DNA of 64,000 nucleotides from Procambarus clarkii (GCF_040958095.1 NC_091219.1:27702910-27766909), one strand, 5' to 3'; shown: positions 24,063-36,989, numbered from the stretch's first letter. Numbers and translations: made by a program. Notes: a model not told the origin generated them from the sequence alone.

Positions 24063-24254
24063 CATGAGCCAGAACATGCCCCCCCCCCAGAGGGTCAGGG
24101 AGCAGTGGTATTGTAAAAATTTTTTTTTAATTTATTAATGTCTACCACCATCAAGGGAAGGCACAAAGTCAGCGAAACAAAATAGATCATTGCTTAAAAA
24201 CGAGACCACAGCCAAACGAACTCGCCCAGCAATGTAAAGAAATGGTAAAAATTA

Positions 24255-25625
24255 GTGAAATTAGAGAAAGTTAGTTTCCCTTCATTTTGGGGTGGAGGGA
24301 GGCAGTCTAGGCCAGCTGGCTGCTTCTCTAGTTCTGATGATGGATGCCATGTGGAGCCACCAGTTCTCACCCAGAAAATGACGTTTCATTACGTTCAACA
24401 CTGGTTTTCTGGGAAAAGATGCCCCATGTGGCTCCCTGAAGCTAATTATCCATGGAGAAGAAAGGTTACTTACCAGGAGGGAGGAAGCAGCACAGGTATC
24501 AAGATGAAGAGACCAATGGCCAAGACACATGACCAAAGCCCATACAAGGCTGCTGAGAACCAAGAATGTTTACAAGATTCCTTACAACCAAGACAGTGCT
24601 CAACCTCCGAAATCCCTGTGCCCGAACATTAGCCCAAGACATATTAGCAAATACAGCCGAAAGAGAGGCATGCTTCTGCACATCATGGGCATGTGGGTAG
24701 ATGGCAGGCTGGCTAGACTTTATGACAACGAGGACAACCTGAGAAACATGAGACCTGGAACAGGGAACTAGGGAAACCGGATCAACCCAAAAGGAGTCCA
24801 CTGAAGCACAATTGGTGGCATGAAGGTAGTAGCGCAAAGCTGCCACTGGACACAGTTCGTGGTAGACCCAGGTCTGAAACCACTTCTCGGGAAGCCAACC
24901 AACTCATTTTTTGCCAGAAAAGAAGCTGGCTGCAAATGAACAAAGCCCCACTAGGACCAAAAGAACAGAAATCCCGGTCACCAAAGGAGAGCATGGAGCT
25001 TCCGCACCCAAAAATCAGAAGCCAGAGAAAGCAAAAACAAAGCTTTTTGAAAATCCTAGAAAGGACAACAACCTGATCAGAAACTGAGGAACAACGATGA
25101 AGGGGCAGAAAATGGTGGAAAGCATGCCAACAGATCACATTGTCACAGATGAATTCATAGAGGAATTCTGCAGGTAGAACACCTTTAAAGCAGCTACCAG
25201 ATCACCACAGAGATGGCAATACACATACATCAAAAACCACCAGACAGGAAGAGCAGAGGTGGTCTAACCAGTGAAGTATGTCACTGACCCTACCTGCTGA
25301 AAGAGGCAAAGCCATGAAAAAACTCCTGGGTTCAGATACCGAGCAAGCAGTGCCTGAAACCAAGGCTGGGCCAGACACCAATGAGCCAGAAGGATCACTG
25401 TAGAATTCCAATTGCGCCAGAACCCAAAGCAATAGCCAGATGGGGGGGGGGGGGGGGGGGAAGAGGTAAATGAACACCTATCTTGTCCAATACACCGAAA
25501 GGTACCTACAGCTAGGGCCTCACAGTCGGGGAATAACACTGCATAAAGAGGACGATACCGAGACCACCCTGATGTGAAGAGGCTGAAGTCCGGGCGCTCA
25601 AGCAACTGGCAAAGCCACAGGAAGG
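24255..25625 (-). mobile_element. DIRS-like retroelement fossil (tyrosine recombinase part)
   Basis: The minus strand at 24850-24500 encodes the C-terminal part of a DIRS tyrosine recombinase: an RYYL-type block, CSRSHVSQVVL, then YPHAHDVQKHAS and FANMSWANVRAQGF. The upstream part (24850-25625) shares blocks with 6690-7165 and 33230-33660. A G tract of about 18 lies at 25442. The element is broken, with many breaks. It ends about 10 bp from the SUPT3H stop codon. Confidence 0.7.
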
Positions 25626-25633
25626 AAATACTC

Positions 25634-25804
25634 TTAAGCAGCAAGCAGTCTTGTATTTATTGCTGACCTAACTTTAGACAAAGGTGCAAGAGGCGAGTTA
25701 TTGGCCCAATAACGTCTAACAGCTTCTCGCACCTCAGCTGGAGTTATGGGATCCATTCCTATGCCATGATCATCTCCAGATCCAATCTCTTGTAGTGAGC
25801 CACT
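25634..25804 (-). CDS. SUPT3H: SUPT3H terminal exon
   Basis: 57 codons with TAA. Encodes [20 protein letters not shown] and ends INTRLLAA, close to the human end. The DIRS-like fossil begins about 10 bp past the stop. Confidence 0.92.
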   Translation of the reverse strand, partial: SGSLQEIGSGDDHGIGMDPITPAEVREAVRRYWANNSPLAPLSKVRSAINTRLLAA

Positions 25805-28800
25805 CTGTGTATAAACAAAGCAATTTATTAATATTACTTGACATACCTTAGAACAGCCAAAATCATTAAGAGCATTGTATTCCCATTGTCCTAAATATCC
25901 ATTATGAGAAAAGGTTCATTTGAAATACAGTACTGTGTTCCATTAGTTCATGTATGATATATTTAAGATTCTATTTATTTTCATTCACAAATTTAATACC
26001 TCGTCTCGTAAACAAAGTCCAAATGCTCGTTAATCCAGCAGTCAAAAAAAAAAAACAATTCACAGCAGATGATGACTAAACATTTCTCAGTGCTTCGCTG
26101 ATGACCTCTGTTTAAATTGCAACTCTATAAATGCTTCACCCACCTACTGTACTTCAAATACAAATACTGTCATTGCAAACAGAACCTAAACACCTAACCT
26201 ATGCCTAGCTATACATAGGACTTCAATGTATAATAATTTATATATAAGTACAAACTTACTTTTACTACCCAATATGTAAAAAAGGAGGAGGGCCCCTATC
26301 AAATGGCCAGAAATATCGAGACTGACCTTCCTATACACACAACAAAACAGTCTCTGTGGTGTAGTGGTAAGACACTCGCCTGGCGTTCCGCGAGCGCTAT
26401 GTCATGGGTTCGTATCCTGGCCGGGGAGGATTTACTGGGTGCAATTCCTTAACTGTAGCCTCTGTTTAACGCAACAGTAAAATGTGTACTTGGATGAAAA
26501 AACGATTCTTCGCGGCGGGGATCGTATTCCAGGGACCTGCCCGAAACGCTACACGTACTAGTGGCTGTACAAGAATGTAACAACTCTTGTATACATCTCC
26601 AAAAAAAAGATACAGGACAGCAACCCACAGCAGCAGTCTACAAAAATTGAGAAACAATGTCCTCAGGTAACAGTAACGAACCGAATGGAGTAGTAGTTTA
26701 TCTGAATTTGTTTATCTACTTTGGGGAAATTCTATGGCTGTTTGAGTCGGCACGTATAGGAAGTAGCCAGCTGTGGTCTGTTTTGTCTCGCTAACTTTCT
26801 GGGTACCTTCCCTGGTGGTAGTATAAAAGTAAATAAATGCCACTGCTCCCTGCACCTCTTAGGAGACCAGGTTCTGGCTCTGTCTCTGGTAGGCCAGAGA
26901 TCCAGAGAACTCTGACTGATGGCAACTTTCAGACATCACACACAACAGAAATGTTAGCTACAGGAAGTCACAAGGGACTTCCTCCAGAAAATAGTGGGCA
27001 AGACATTCCATGAGCTAATGGAAGGGAAAGCTCTAAACTTGCTAACAAGAATTGGAAGTCATCTACTCTTATACCAAACCTGTTAAAAAAAAAAAAAATG
27101 ACCTGGGAATAAACAAAAACCACACCATAAACCTGCTCACCTGCTGACATAGCAGCCAATTTTATCCTGTGAAAGGTGAAAGAAAGACAAACACAACATC
27201 TAGGTCCTGGAGCATAGCTCCAAGGAATCCCAAATGAAATGGTAATTTAAAAGTAGGTTATCACACCAAATCTGAAGTAGACGAACTAGTCAGAGCCAAG
27301 AAAGACAACATACCCGTACTTACAAACACAAAATTCTTTCACTTATGCTTTAAGTGAAAAAAGATGAAGGAATCACAACTTATACAAGTTAACTGTAAAA
27401 CAAAACCAATATTGATACAGAGTCTTACAGAGGACATTCTGTGCAAGATGATTTTTCTCCAGCTTCTTAAACAACATACAGTACATAGTTTCATCCAAAA
27501 AAACAGCGTTGAATGTAATGACACACCATTTCTTGGGCGAGCCCGAGAGCTTACCGACCTGATATGTATGTATTAGACCGTGGCATCAGTCTATGGAGTT
27601 CTTGCCAACCGGAGACCATGAGCCAGAACCCAGCCCTCTCAGAGAGGCACGAAGCACAGTAACCTATGGAAACCCCAATGTGTTTGGAAGCATTCTCTGC
27701 CTGTCATCGACTGGGGTTTGGCACCCAGAAAAGTAGGCGTAACAAAAACCCCACATGGTAAAAATTGCTACCTAAAACCGAACAGGGAAGCAGAACTCCC
27801 AAACTAAAACGGGCAAACAAGCAAATGTCCCTCGTACCGCTCATCCACGCAGACCCACCCCTGGTAGGGGGAAGGGGGTCCCGGACTCCCCACGCTGGCC
27901 ACTCCAGCATTTGGTTCCGAGGCCGAGTATCAAAAACTGCCGACTGGAGGGAGGGAGGGAGGGTGCCGGAGTCTCCGGGGCTCGCCCAGAAAATGCCATT
28001 TCATTGCATTCAATGCTGGTTTTCTGTGGGGAGCCCCTACGGCTCCCCAGAGCTACCTATACAAAGAAAAGTAACAAGAGGGACTTACCTAGTGGAGCCG
28101 GTGGCTGAGCAGACATAACACTTTATGCGTGATCCTGTGGTCCCGGGTTCGATCCCGGGCGCCGGCGAGAAACAACAGGCAGAGTTTCTTTCACCTTGAT
28201 GCCCCTGTTACCTAGCAGTAAATAGGTACCTGGGAGTTAGACAGCTGCTATGGGCTGCTTCCTGGAGGATGTGTAACAAAAAGGAGGCCTGGTTGAGAAC
28301 CGGGCCGCGGGGACGCTAAGCCCCGAAACCATCTCGAGATAACCTCAAGATAACCAATTAATGATAATTATTAACTGACATTAAGGTTCACAACATCTTA
28401 ACAGACCATTACCTGTACATGGAAATTTGGTGACATTTAAAGATTAGAACCTCACATTGGCTTTCTCTGTATCTGTAAGTCTTTTTAATTTCTCTTAGAC
28501 TACTTATCACTTTCACGGATATTGAAGACCACATATTCTATTTCTGGTTAAATACATACCTGATGTATAAACACACAAGGATAATCTGGATTGAAAGCAA
28601 TAGGTGTCCGGAAGCGAGAGAGGTCGGAATTGTGCAGTGTACCATCTCTCTTGACTAATAAAGCGAGATCCACTATCTGAGCAACAGTTTCATAAGCTAG
28701 CCGGTTAAGCATCTCCAATACTAGCTGCAATAAATGAATAAAAATTAATAATCACTACAGACATTGCTTATTCAGCTTAATATATAATTTTGGTACTGTA

Positions 28801-31800
28801 TGGAAGAAAAAATGCAATTACTGTACTATTGAATATATTTTTACCAACATGATGAAGTGATTAATAGAACACATCTTGCTATATTGCAGTTTGATATTTT
28901 ATTTGTTTCTTACTTGTTTAGCACTACAGTTACAGACAGACGAGGAGTCACAATAACGTAGTTGAAATATGTTGACCAAACCACACACTAGAAAGTGAAG
29001 GGACGACCAGGAAAGAAAGTCATCCCTTCACTTACTAATGTGTGGTTTGGTCAACATGCAGTTGTAGCGCTTAAATGAAAGTCATAAGCATAACATGTAA
29101 GTAAAAAATGTACTGTAATTTTGTGTAAAATACCCCATAAATGTACAACCATTTATGATTAAAGATTTTGAATTTATATTAATTGGTGTAAATACATATA
29201 TATAAAAATAAAATATAAAATTGTAATGCTAAATTATTATGAGCATAACATGTGTGCTCAATAATAATATACTTCACGTGATCTCATTACACTCCATGTG
29301 CTTGTGTTCTTCCAATAACATTACTGGTCATGCCAGGATTAACTATAAAGAAAAAATAAATTTTCTTTATCTACCATTAAGAAATTTAATAAGATCTTAT
29401 CCAAATGTAATATATGAATAAATAAGAAAATAGTATTATGTACAAAGTGGAGAACGGAACATAAGTGGATTTCAAAAATATGTATGAACTGCATCTGTGT
29501 GTGCATGCTAGGTATACAAGTGTACCCTACACAATAGATTCAGATTCAGATTCAGATTCAGATGTTTATTCAGGTAAGGTATATACATACAAGTGATGTT
29601 ACATTAATGGATTGATATATAGATAGAGCTAGTACATACAATGCCTAAAGCCACTATTACGCAATGCGTTTCGGGCAAAACATCTGTGTGTGCATGCTAG
29701 GGACACAAGTGTACCCTACACACAATATATTTGTGTCTGCATGCTAGGGATGCAAGTGTACAAACTTTTTTTTTTTTTAGGCTATGTATAGGAAGATAAT
29801 ACAATTCGGACACCTATCAAAACATGAGAATGGGTTGTAGTAAATATACCTGCTATTCTTCTGAGGTGCATATGAGTATAATGTACTGTATAGGCTAAGT
29901 TTAATTTTTGTCAATGCTTAACATGAGAAATAGCCTTTTTATGTACAGTACTTTTAAGACAGTAATACTGTGCAGAGAATAAGTCATAATAACTTGGCTG
30001 AAAAGAAATAATCCAACCTACACATCTTATATTACATGTTAAGACTGTGCTGTGATTCTAAGGTCTACCCAGTGACTTATTTGAACAACCAAAAAAAAAA
30101 AAAAAAAAAAAACAAGCAATAAGTCATCTTCATGTGAGAGTTTGATGGCTGCCATACATGTATATTTTTTTAATTTCACTGACCGTATTCACCTAGTAAC
30201 ATTCATGACGATACTGTAACCACATTCACAGTCACGTAACCATGAAACGATACCTAGATTTTTTCATGGATGAAAGTAAGCTCCATTACATCCACAGAGC
30301 CATTATATTCTTATTTGCATCATACATTGTAAAGCCCAGACAAAAATTGGTTAAAACCTAGGCACCCCATCTAGAATCCTATAAGTGTGATATACTGTAC
30401 AAGCATAAGTCCTTAAAATGCAACTTGGTTATAATGCAGTGCCCTCACCTGAGTTAATTTAATTTCTGTGCTTTCGTCTCCAAGAAGCCATTCTCTGAAC
30501 TTGTTCACTCGCAAACGAGGACAAAAGGAAGCTTTCCGTGCCTCGCAATACTCCTTGTATCTCTGGCATGACATGCCCTGAAATGGAATAGCCTTGGTTA
30601 ACAACAGGCATACTGTCAAGTATTTTATTTTGCATCCTGTTGTATTAAACAGTACAAATGACTTTAATTCCAAAAAACCAATGTTGAATGTAATGAAATG
30701 CCCCTTTCTGATGGGGGTCCCCTTGGTGGTTCCCAGAAAATAGAACACAATGTAAATGACTCTTTCTGGGGGCTCCTCAGTATTTCCTCAAAGTTTAAGT
30801 GCTACACTCTATGTCTAAGATCAATTTACCAGGTACCACTGACCAAATACCTTTGAGGAGCATGTGGGGATCAGGAATCAACCAACACTGAGCACTAACT
30901 TAATGGGAGAAAGGGGGGCGTAATCAAAATTCAAAATATGTTAGAGAACATTGCTAACACCAAACAAAAATTCAAAATATCAAAACACCACCTCACTGAC
31001 TTTCGTCACTTAACTAAGTTAAAGTTCACCTCGCCAGTGCTCTGGCGATGTGAACATTACTCTCAAGTGCACGTGAACCCAACCAAAACCATGAAGGGCA
31101 AAAACGGGGGGGAAGCTACCGAGGAGCCCCAGAAAGGGGAATTTCATTACACTTCAATGCTTTATTTCTGGGGTACTCCCCTCAGGGGCTCCCAAAGTTT
31201 CTTCCCCACAGTACCTCAGATGAGGAACAAACAGGAGAAAAATGAGCCAGACCACACACATGGGAGAAGAAAAAAATTGGAAAAAATCAAGAAAAATTAG
31301 GGACTTATCCATGCATGACAATTTAGCTCACACTAACTTAAAGTAACCTAACCTGCTACATTTCTCCAGTCCAATAATGGACTGGAGAAATGACACTCGA
31401 CCCTTCCCCACAGTGCTCCGAGGGTCTAGAGCCCTGGACCATTCCTGGGTTTGGATACTACCAAAGACTATTGGAGCAGTCTTGGTCAATGTGTTCAGCC
31501 TGTTCAGTTCAGCTTGGTCAAGACCGCATTGCTAAGTTTCATCTTACTCCCTAAATAAACTGCAAAACAATCAGTGCTTCTTTTCACCATTCAAGACACC
31601 AAAGTATAATTGCTGAAATGTTGCAATGTCAGAGCATTAATTTACTTCAAAATAAATAATTGCATCTTACTATTTAGATTGACTGACAATGAATCACCTG
31701 AGTCATGTTGTCCAAACGTATGGCCCTTTCAGCTTTTACTGGATCATACAGCGATGACGAGTATAAGGGTTCGTACTGTCCGGTTTGATCAATTGTTTGC

Positions 31801-34800
31801 AAAAAACTTATACATAGCTTCTTACGAGACACTTCCCCACCTGTTTCAAAATTTAGATCTTGAATATCACCCGTTGATGATCCTGATGTGCTTGTACGAG
31901 TTCTCTGATACAAGTCACGAACTCCTGAAAATGGGTATAAAGGATTTTGATAAACTCTTTCCATGAACGAAAAAATTAAATACATGTACAGTACATGCAT
32001 ACATTCATTATATCCAACATACAGAATTGCTCCTATATCAATGAGCAGTGCTATTTACTTACAACCAAAAATTCCAAGGTTCTATGCCCACAAAAGGCAA
32101 GACATTTGGGAACTTACATAGGTAAATAAAAAACCAGCATTGAATGTAGTCAAATGCCTTTTTCTGGATGGCTCCATGAAGCTCTCTCCCTAAGATGACT
32201 CGACTACTAGGTTATATCAGCCTACTAGGAACCATGAGGCAGGACCTGCCCCCCCCCCTCACAGTGGCAGAGAAAATAAGTGACACTCTGCCAGCCCATT
32301 GGGAAAGCATCCATTAAGTCTGGGAACCAGTGCAAACCACGGCTAGGTTCAAAAGAACCAAAGCCTCGAAATTGTCAAACAAACTTTCCAAACAATGTAA
32401 AAAAATTATCAAATCACTTAAAACCAGGGTGAGCTCATTAGCACTAACTAAATATTAGCCATCAAGACCCTGTTAGAATGCCAAAACCTCTGTGCCCAAA
32501 TATCAGCACAGGTCATGTTAGCAAAGATCACCATGAGAGCAGCATATTTACAAACATCATAGGTACAAGGGTAGACCACAAGTTGGCTGAACTTAACACT
32601 ACAGACAACTTGTGAAATGTGAGCCTTTGAACAGGGAACCAAGGAAGAAGGATCAACCTACAAAGCATCAACAGGCAAAATTGGTGGCTAAAAGGTAGCA
32701 TTGAAGAACTGCAATTGGGTACAGCTCATGCACCCACAGCCAAACCAACCAAGCATCAATAACCAAAGGAACCCTCCTCTGGAAGCCTGTCGACTCATTC
32801 TTGGCCTAAAAAGGAGACAGCTCTGCAAGCAAATATAATGCCCACATGGCCCAAAAACAACAAAAACCCTGCCTTTGGAGAAGAGCTTGAAGCTCCCTGA
32901 CCCTACAACTGGAGGAGAGCACCAACAGAAAACCACTTTGAAGAAAGAATCACAGACCGAAGGGAAGAAAGGAAGGCGAGGACATGGTCAAGAGACCAAG
33001 AGAGCCCATGAGCAGGTCAGTGAAACAATGTATGAGATAGCATCCGAAGTGGCACTGAGGTAGTATCACTATCGAATGATACTACAAAGATTGCAAAGCT
33101 ACTTCATACTGCTGCTAGGAAAACAAGTGTAAGTGGGACACCATTAATTCAGTCACCTGCTCACTATAGAGATGTCGATAAAGATGCATAAGAAAGACCA
33201 GACATGAAGAACCGAGGAGAAGTTCAAATCAGCAAGATTGATCTTCTGAAAGTGGAGGGCCCGAGGAAAAATGCCCGGGTTTGGACACCATGCAAGCAGT
33301 ACCTGCAACCAAGGCTGAGCTAACCACCAAGGAGCCAGAAGGACTTTTCCCTAGTAGGACTGCAAACTGGCCAGGACCTGGAGCAACAGCTGAACCTGGG
33401 GGGGAAAAGGAGATACAGAAATCCCCACCGTGACCAGTCCAGCTGAAAGGCATCCACTGCAAAGGCCTCATTATCAGGAAAAAAAGAGCCCAATCATAGG
33501 ACTTCGGGTCATGTGTGTAACCAGGCAAAATCTCCAGTATGCCAAACAGAACTCTGTGGCTGATGTGACCTAGTAATTGGACACCAATTCAGCAAGATAG
33601 GTTCAGGGAACTACAAGAGGCTCCCCAGGAAAGGCGCTCAGGGAGCTACAAGAGATTCTCCCAGAAAATTCTGTATTACTGTAAAATATTTATCAATAGA
33701 TCTGATTAAAATATTTTACAGGTTATATTTAGCATTTAAACAACTTAATCAAGTACTGTACTCTTGATTTTAACACAAAGCAATAAACACATTTCTTTCT
33801 TTTTTTTCCATGCTGTTAACAATTCTGAAGAGCCCAAGACCTTCAATCTGACTTACCCATATAATGGACAAGACGCTGTAGCTTTATTGGATCTTTACGC
33901 ATCACAAACAGGATGTCTTCTGGACCAACAATTCTTGTACCTCTTTGCTCAGCTACATCTGTTGCCTAAGGTTACAATGAAAAATATAGGCTGTGTAATA
34001 TAACTTTAAAAAGACTAGCCAATTAGAAGAATCTGAGGGGTTATTAGGGTAAACAGTCCTTGTGATACATAATAAGCAAATATAATTAGCTCTATAGATA
34101 GATAGATAGTATTCCAGCTGAGGCAGAAACAAAATGGTAGTTTCTTTTACCTGATGCACCTGTTCATTTAACAGTAAATACATACACAGATTACCTAGGA
34201 GTTAAACCAGTAGCTACGGACTGCGTCCTGGAGATTTGTGAGAGAGAAATACATGTAGATATGATACAGGAAAAATAGGTTAGGAGTTAGTATATTAGAT
34301 AACTGATGGTTAGAAAGGTGGGGTCCAAGAGCTAACAGTTCAATCCTGGAGCCACAAATAGTAAATAAATGCACACACATTTATTGGACTACCACTCATA
34401 TGGATTCCTGTAAACCAGAAACACAGATGAAACAAGATTTTACCCCATACTATATTATCTATATATTCATTTGCAACAGAAAATAATAGAAGACTTCCAA
34501 TGGAGTAATATTTATGCATCCACTCGATCACAACTGATTCAAAACCAAAACATTTTATATGTAACTTGACAAAATATTAAAAAAAAAAAAAAAAAAAAAT
34601 TGTATGTATTAGAGCTTTAGTTACAACAAAGGCCTAGTACAAAATGTCTGAGGAAATGTGCACTGTAGTTGCTTATTTACAGTGGTCATTACACAGTCAA
34701 GTACAGTACTAACCATATGCAAGAAGAGTGTCATCTGCTGATGAACTATGGACTCTATAACTGCCGCAGTTTCAGACAGTGGCCGACGACAATCCCCAAA

Positions 34801-36583
34801 ACCGTGCATCATTAATTGTATATCTGAAATGATCACAGCATTAATCAATAACACTTACACTGCACTCAATGAGTCACAATAATGTGGCTGAAGATACAAT
34901 GACAACACAACATAAGAAAATGAAGAAGTGATGACATCTTGGTCTGTTCTGGACCATTAAAAAGTCATGTAAGGGATTATACAACTAGATAATGGTCCAG
35001 GATGGACCAAAACATCATTGTTTCTTCATTTTCTGATGTGTGGTTTGGTCATCAACACTTACACTGTATTCTGAAACTAGCATTCAGAAGCCCAGGATTA
35101 GTATTCAATTATTCAGCACAACTTTATTGTAAGGTTTTGAAGAGTAATTTTGTAAAAGGGTTACTTTATACAGCATATTTATAATCACTTCAGATTGTAT
35201 ACACTTATTTTGTGATGAGAGCTTTAAGGTGCAAAATAAAAACCATTTAAAATAACTGAAATAGCCCACTTCACAAGGTTGCCATTGAAACACTGTACCG
35301 TAATTAAAAAAAAACAAATTTTGAGCAAATACCATCAACATAACTTTTGAGTTAAATAGGTGCAGAACATTCCTACCTCAAATGGTGGACTACTATAATA
35401 TGGTACTGAATGCACATGAAGAAAAGCAAAATATGAAAAAAATATGCTGTGCATGTTGCAAAGACTTTCACAAATGTGATCCTTACTTGATAAAACACAA
35501 AATAATTAAAAATGGAATAACTAGAAAATTGTGAGAATGTATCTGCAAAGTCTAACAAACTGCACCCTTAATTCATTGTCAAGAGACAGGCAGCCAGTGT
35601 ATATTTTATTTTATTTTACTGATATACAAGAAGATATTTACTGTACTGATATACAAATAAAAATTATTATTATTATTATCTATGTATATGCCAAGGAATT
35701 TTTTCTCATAATTATTGCTATTGTTAATATTGTCTATCTGAAGTTAAATTTAGTTTGACTATCTACTTCCAAATAAAATGTAACAGGTCTTTTCTATTTT
35801 TAGTGTGAGTTTACTGGTTGTCATCCATGAGTGGACTTCTTTTTTAATGTGTCATTCCAGGGCCAAGTCATCTCGCATATCAGGAATGGTAGAGGGCCCA
35901 CAGGGCTAACAACACTGAAAGCCAGGCATGACAGGACAGATCTCATTGAAGCTTTTAAAATACTGAACAATTTGGTGGATGTTGATCTGTAAAATTTCTT
36001 CAAAAGGTTAAATGTGACACAAACGAAGAGCAATGGCTTTAAGCTCAAGCCACAAGCTAGAACTTAGAACATGAGATGCTTTTTCACCTACAGGGTTATA
36101 GACCCATGGAACCTCCTACCCACCAAAGCTGTAAATGCCGACTTGAATTTCAAAACCCAACTGGAAAGGATTATCAAGGCAAAAGGTGGGGCCTACGACA
36201 AGCCGTTGGCTTCCTGTTCTCATCAAGGCCACTAGTGTCAGTGACCCTCAAGTAAATATTATTTAGTGTGTGTGTGTGTTGGGGGTCTGATTACATGAAT
36301 CAGGTATTATAGAGGTAGTATCATCAGCAAATAATATAGGTTTAAGAATGTTAAGGACATTTGGCAAATCATTGATGTATATGAGAAATAGACGAGGTCC
36401 TAAGATGCTGCCCTGTGGCACTACTGACCTTCCTCAGGATGCAACCCCACAGTTGCCTAACTCCTGGGTACCTATTTACTGTTAGGTGAACAGAGGCATA
36501 GTATTAACATTTTGAGCCAGTTTTTGTACTTTACAATTCTATTGCTACATACACTACAAAATCTTACCAGTAATGAAAGACAT
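25634..36583 (-). CDS. SUPT3H: SUPT3H (SPT3), histone-fold subunit of SAGA, seven coding exons
   Basis: Coding exons in transcript order: 36583..36568, 34823..34714, 33965..33857, 31924..31698, 30577..30449, 28724..28560 and 25804..25634. Total 927 nt, 308 aa (human about 317), with all phases consistent and GT-AG junctions. It begins [20 protein letters not shown], matching the N-terminal histone fold of SPT3, then [19 protein letters not shown]. The middle region has SIDQTGQ-like [15 protein letters not shown]. The second fold includes [35 protein letters not shown] and [11 protein letters not shown]. Known role: SPT3 helps SAGA-type coactivators deliver TBP in the nucleus. Gene is convergent with the F-box gene. 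Confidence 0.94.
25805..26344. other. SUPT3H intron, nothing recognised
   Basis: AT-rich, no recognised repeat. Confidence 0.35.
26345..26600 (+). mobile_element. Second SINE family (tRNA head, LINE-like tail)
   Basis: tRNA-like head with gtggtgtagtggtaagacac and gggttcgtatcc. The body is Cg-rich and the tail carries acctgcccgaaacgct ... agtggctgtacaagaatgta. The same tail recurs at 63670 and, inverted, at 63900. Confidence 0.8.
26690..28092. mobile_element. DIRS-family repeat fragments
   Basis: Blocks in both orientations: 26820-27000 is the reverse complement of 8290-8400. 27580-28060 carries gaccatgagccagaac and tttctgtggggagcccc. No coding domain survives. 27200-27540 is unassigned. Confidence 0.5.
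28095..28354 (+). mobile_element. tRNA-headed SINE
   Basis: Same family as 17022, with a good B-box (gggttcgatcccgggc) and body. The A-box is slightly shortened. In a SUPT3H intron. Confidence 0.85.
28560..28724 (-). CDS. SUPT3H: SUPT3H exon 6
   Basis: 165 nt, phase 0 both sides. Encodes [20 protein letters not shown], the most conserved block of the family. Confidence 0.95.
28940..29070. repeat. Hairpin repeat (decapod palindromic element)
   Basis: gttgaccaaaccacacacta ... agtgaaggg and cccttcact ... tgtgtggtttggtcaac are reverse complements around a short centre. A related copy is at 34880-35050. Confidence 0.85.
29071..29525. other. SUPT3H intron, nothing recognised
   Basis: AT-rich, unassigned. 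Confidence 0.3.
29526..29690 (-). mobile_element. SINE/LINE tail fragment
   Basis: Contains agattcagattcagatg repeats, gtttattcaggtaaggtata and a gcgtttcgggca block, the inverse of the tail block at 26535. The 3' tail is shared between element families. Confidence 0.55.
29691..30448. other. SUPT3H intron, A tract
   Basis: Contains an A tract of about 22 at 30090 and an imperfect repeat of the tgcatgctagggayacaagtgta type at 29500-29760. Otherwise unassigned. Confidence 0.4.
30449..30577 (-). CDS. SUPT3H: SUPT3H exon 5
   Basis: 129 nt, phase 0 both sides, GTGAGG donor. Encodes [15 protein letters not shown] and [15 protein letters not shown]. Confidence 0.94.
30680..31240. mobile_element. 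DIRS-family end repeats
   Basis: Two facing blocks: ttgaatgtaatgaaatgccc plus gggggtccccttggtgg at 30685, and aggagccccagaaaggggaa plus ggggtactcccctcagg at 31110. They resemble the ends of the DIRS-like family elsewhere. Broken, no coding content. Confidence 0.45.
31698..31924 (-). CDS. SUPT3H: SUPT3H exon 4
   Basis: 227 nt. Encodes VRDLYQRTR, a Ser/Thr linker, and the IDQTGQ motif shared with human SUPT3H. Confidence 0.94.
32110..33660 (-). mobile_element. DIRS-like retroelement fossil (tyrosine recombinase part)
   Basis: The minus strand at 32680-32450 encodes [24 protein letters not shown] and [15 protein letters not shown]. These align with the recombinase piece at 24500-24850. The parts at 32700-33660 match the same fossil. 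More diverged than the 24255 copy, so probably older. Many breaks; in a SUPT3H intron. Confidence 0.68.
33857..33965 (-). CDS. SUPT3H: SUPT3H exon 3, histone fold
   Basis: 109 nt, phase 0 in and 1 out, GTAAGT donor. Encodes [20 protein letters not shown]. Confidence 0.94.
34130..34245 (+). mobile_element. SINE remnant
   Basis: Keeps tttcttttacctgatgcacctgttc and the cagtaaata ... gttaaaccagtagctac body of the tRNA-headed SINE, diverged. Confidence 0.5.
34560..34600. repeat. Poly-A tract
   Basis: About 20 A in a row at 34580-34600 in a SUPT3H intron. Confidence 0.8.
34714..34823 (-). CDS. SUPT3H: SUPT3H exon 2, histone fold
   Basis: 110 nt, TTTCAG acceptor and GTTAGT donor. Encodes [20 protein letters not shown]. 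Confidence 0.93.
34880..35055. repeat. Hairpin repeat, second copy
   Basis: Facing blocks (cacaataatgtggctga ... ggtctgttctggaccatt, and aatggtccaggatggacc ... tgtggtttggtcat). Same palindromic family as 28940. Confidence 0.8.
35056..35845. other. SUPT3H intron 1, nothing recognised
   Basis: AT-rich; a short (ATT)n patch at 35666. Confidence 0.35.
35850..36260 (+). mobile_element. LINE C-terminal fragment
   Basis: Plus-strand frame pieces: [38 protein letters not shown] and [20 protein letters not shown]. This is the conserved C-terminal region of non-LTR RT proteins found in arthropods. 5' truncated. Confidence 0.8.
36305..36430 (-). mobile_element. LINE RT catalytic fragment
   Basis: The minus strand encodes [20 protein letters not shown] and FADDT, the RT core blocks of a LINE. 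Fragment only. Confidence 0.75.
36568..36583 (-). CDS. SUPT3H: SUPT3H exon 1 coding part
   Basis: Only 16 coding nt, MSFIT plus one base, ending at a GTAAGA donor. Phase 1 joins the acceptor at 34823 to give ITDIQLMM, colinear with human ISFATELQSMM. Too short for ORF finding. Confidence 0.85.
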
Positions 36584-36989
36584 CTTCTCCACTTTCTCTG
36601 GTAATTCAGACACTGATACAGAAGTAGATCTAATGCTCAGACTGACAGAAGATAATCCTGGCTTATGAGACGTGTTGCTTCACAGTTCCTCTTCCAGACA
36701 ACCACAAGAGGTTGCACAAACCTCAGTCTCACTTCAGCTCTTTTTTGACAATTTTAAGAGCTGCTAGTTAATTATGTAAATAGTATTCCTCTTCTTGGCT
36801 TTTAGGTTAATGGATATCTGTTTAACTACTTAAAATTTCTGATATAACAGATTTTTGTTGTAGTTAAAGATATATGTCAGCTGAATATATCGTCAAGTGT
36901 CTGGAATACACCTATGGCTTACAGGCGTCCTTCTTCTCTTCTTGATAATATGTGCAGTTTGGGTCTATCCTTCAATGACTACACCAGTA

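Noticed and set aside
26350-26430. Functional tRNA gene with gtggtgtagtggtaag head
   Set aside because: The acceptor arm does not close and the sequence runs into a repeated SINE body and tail.
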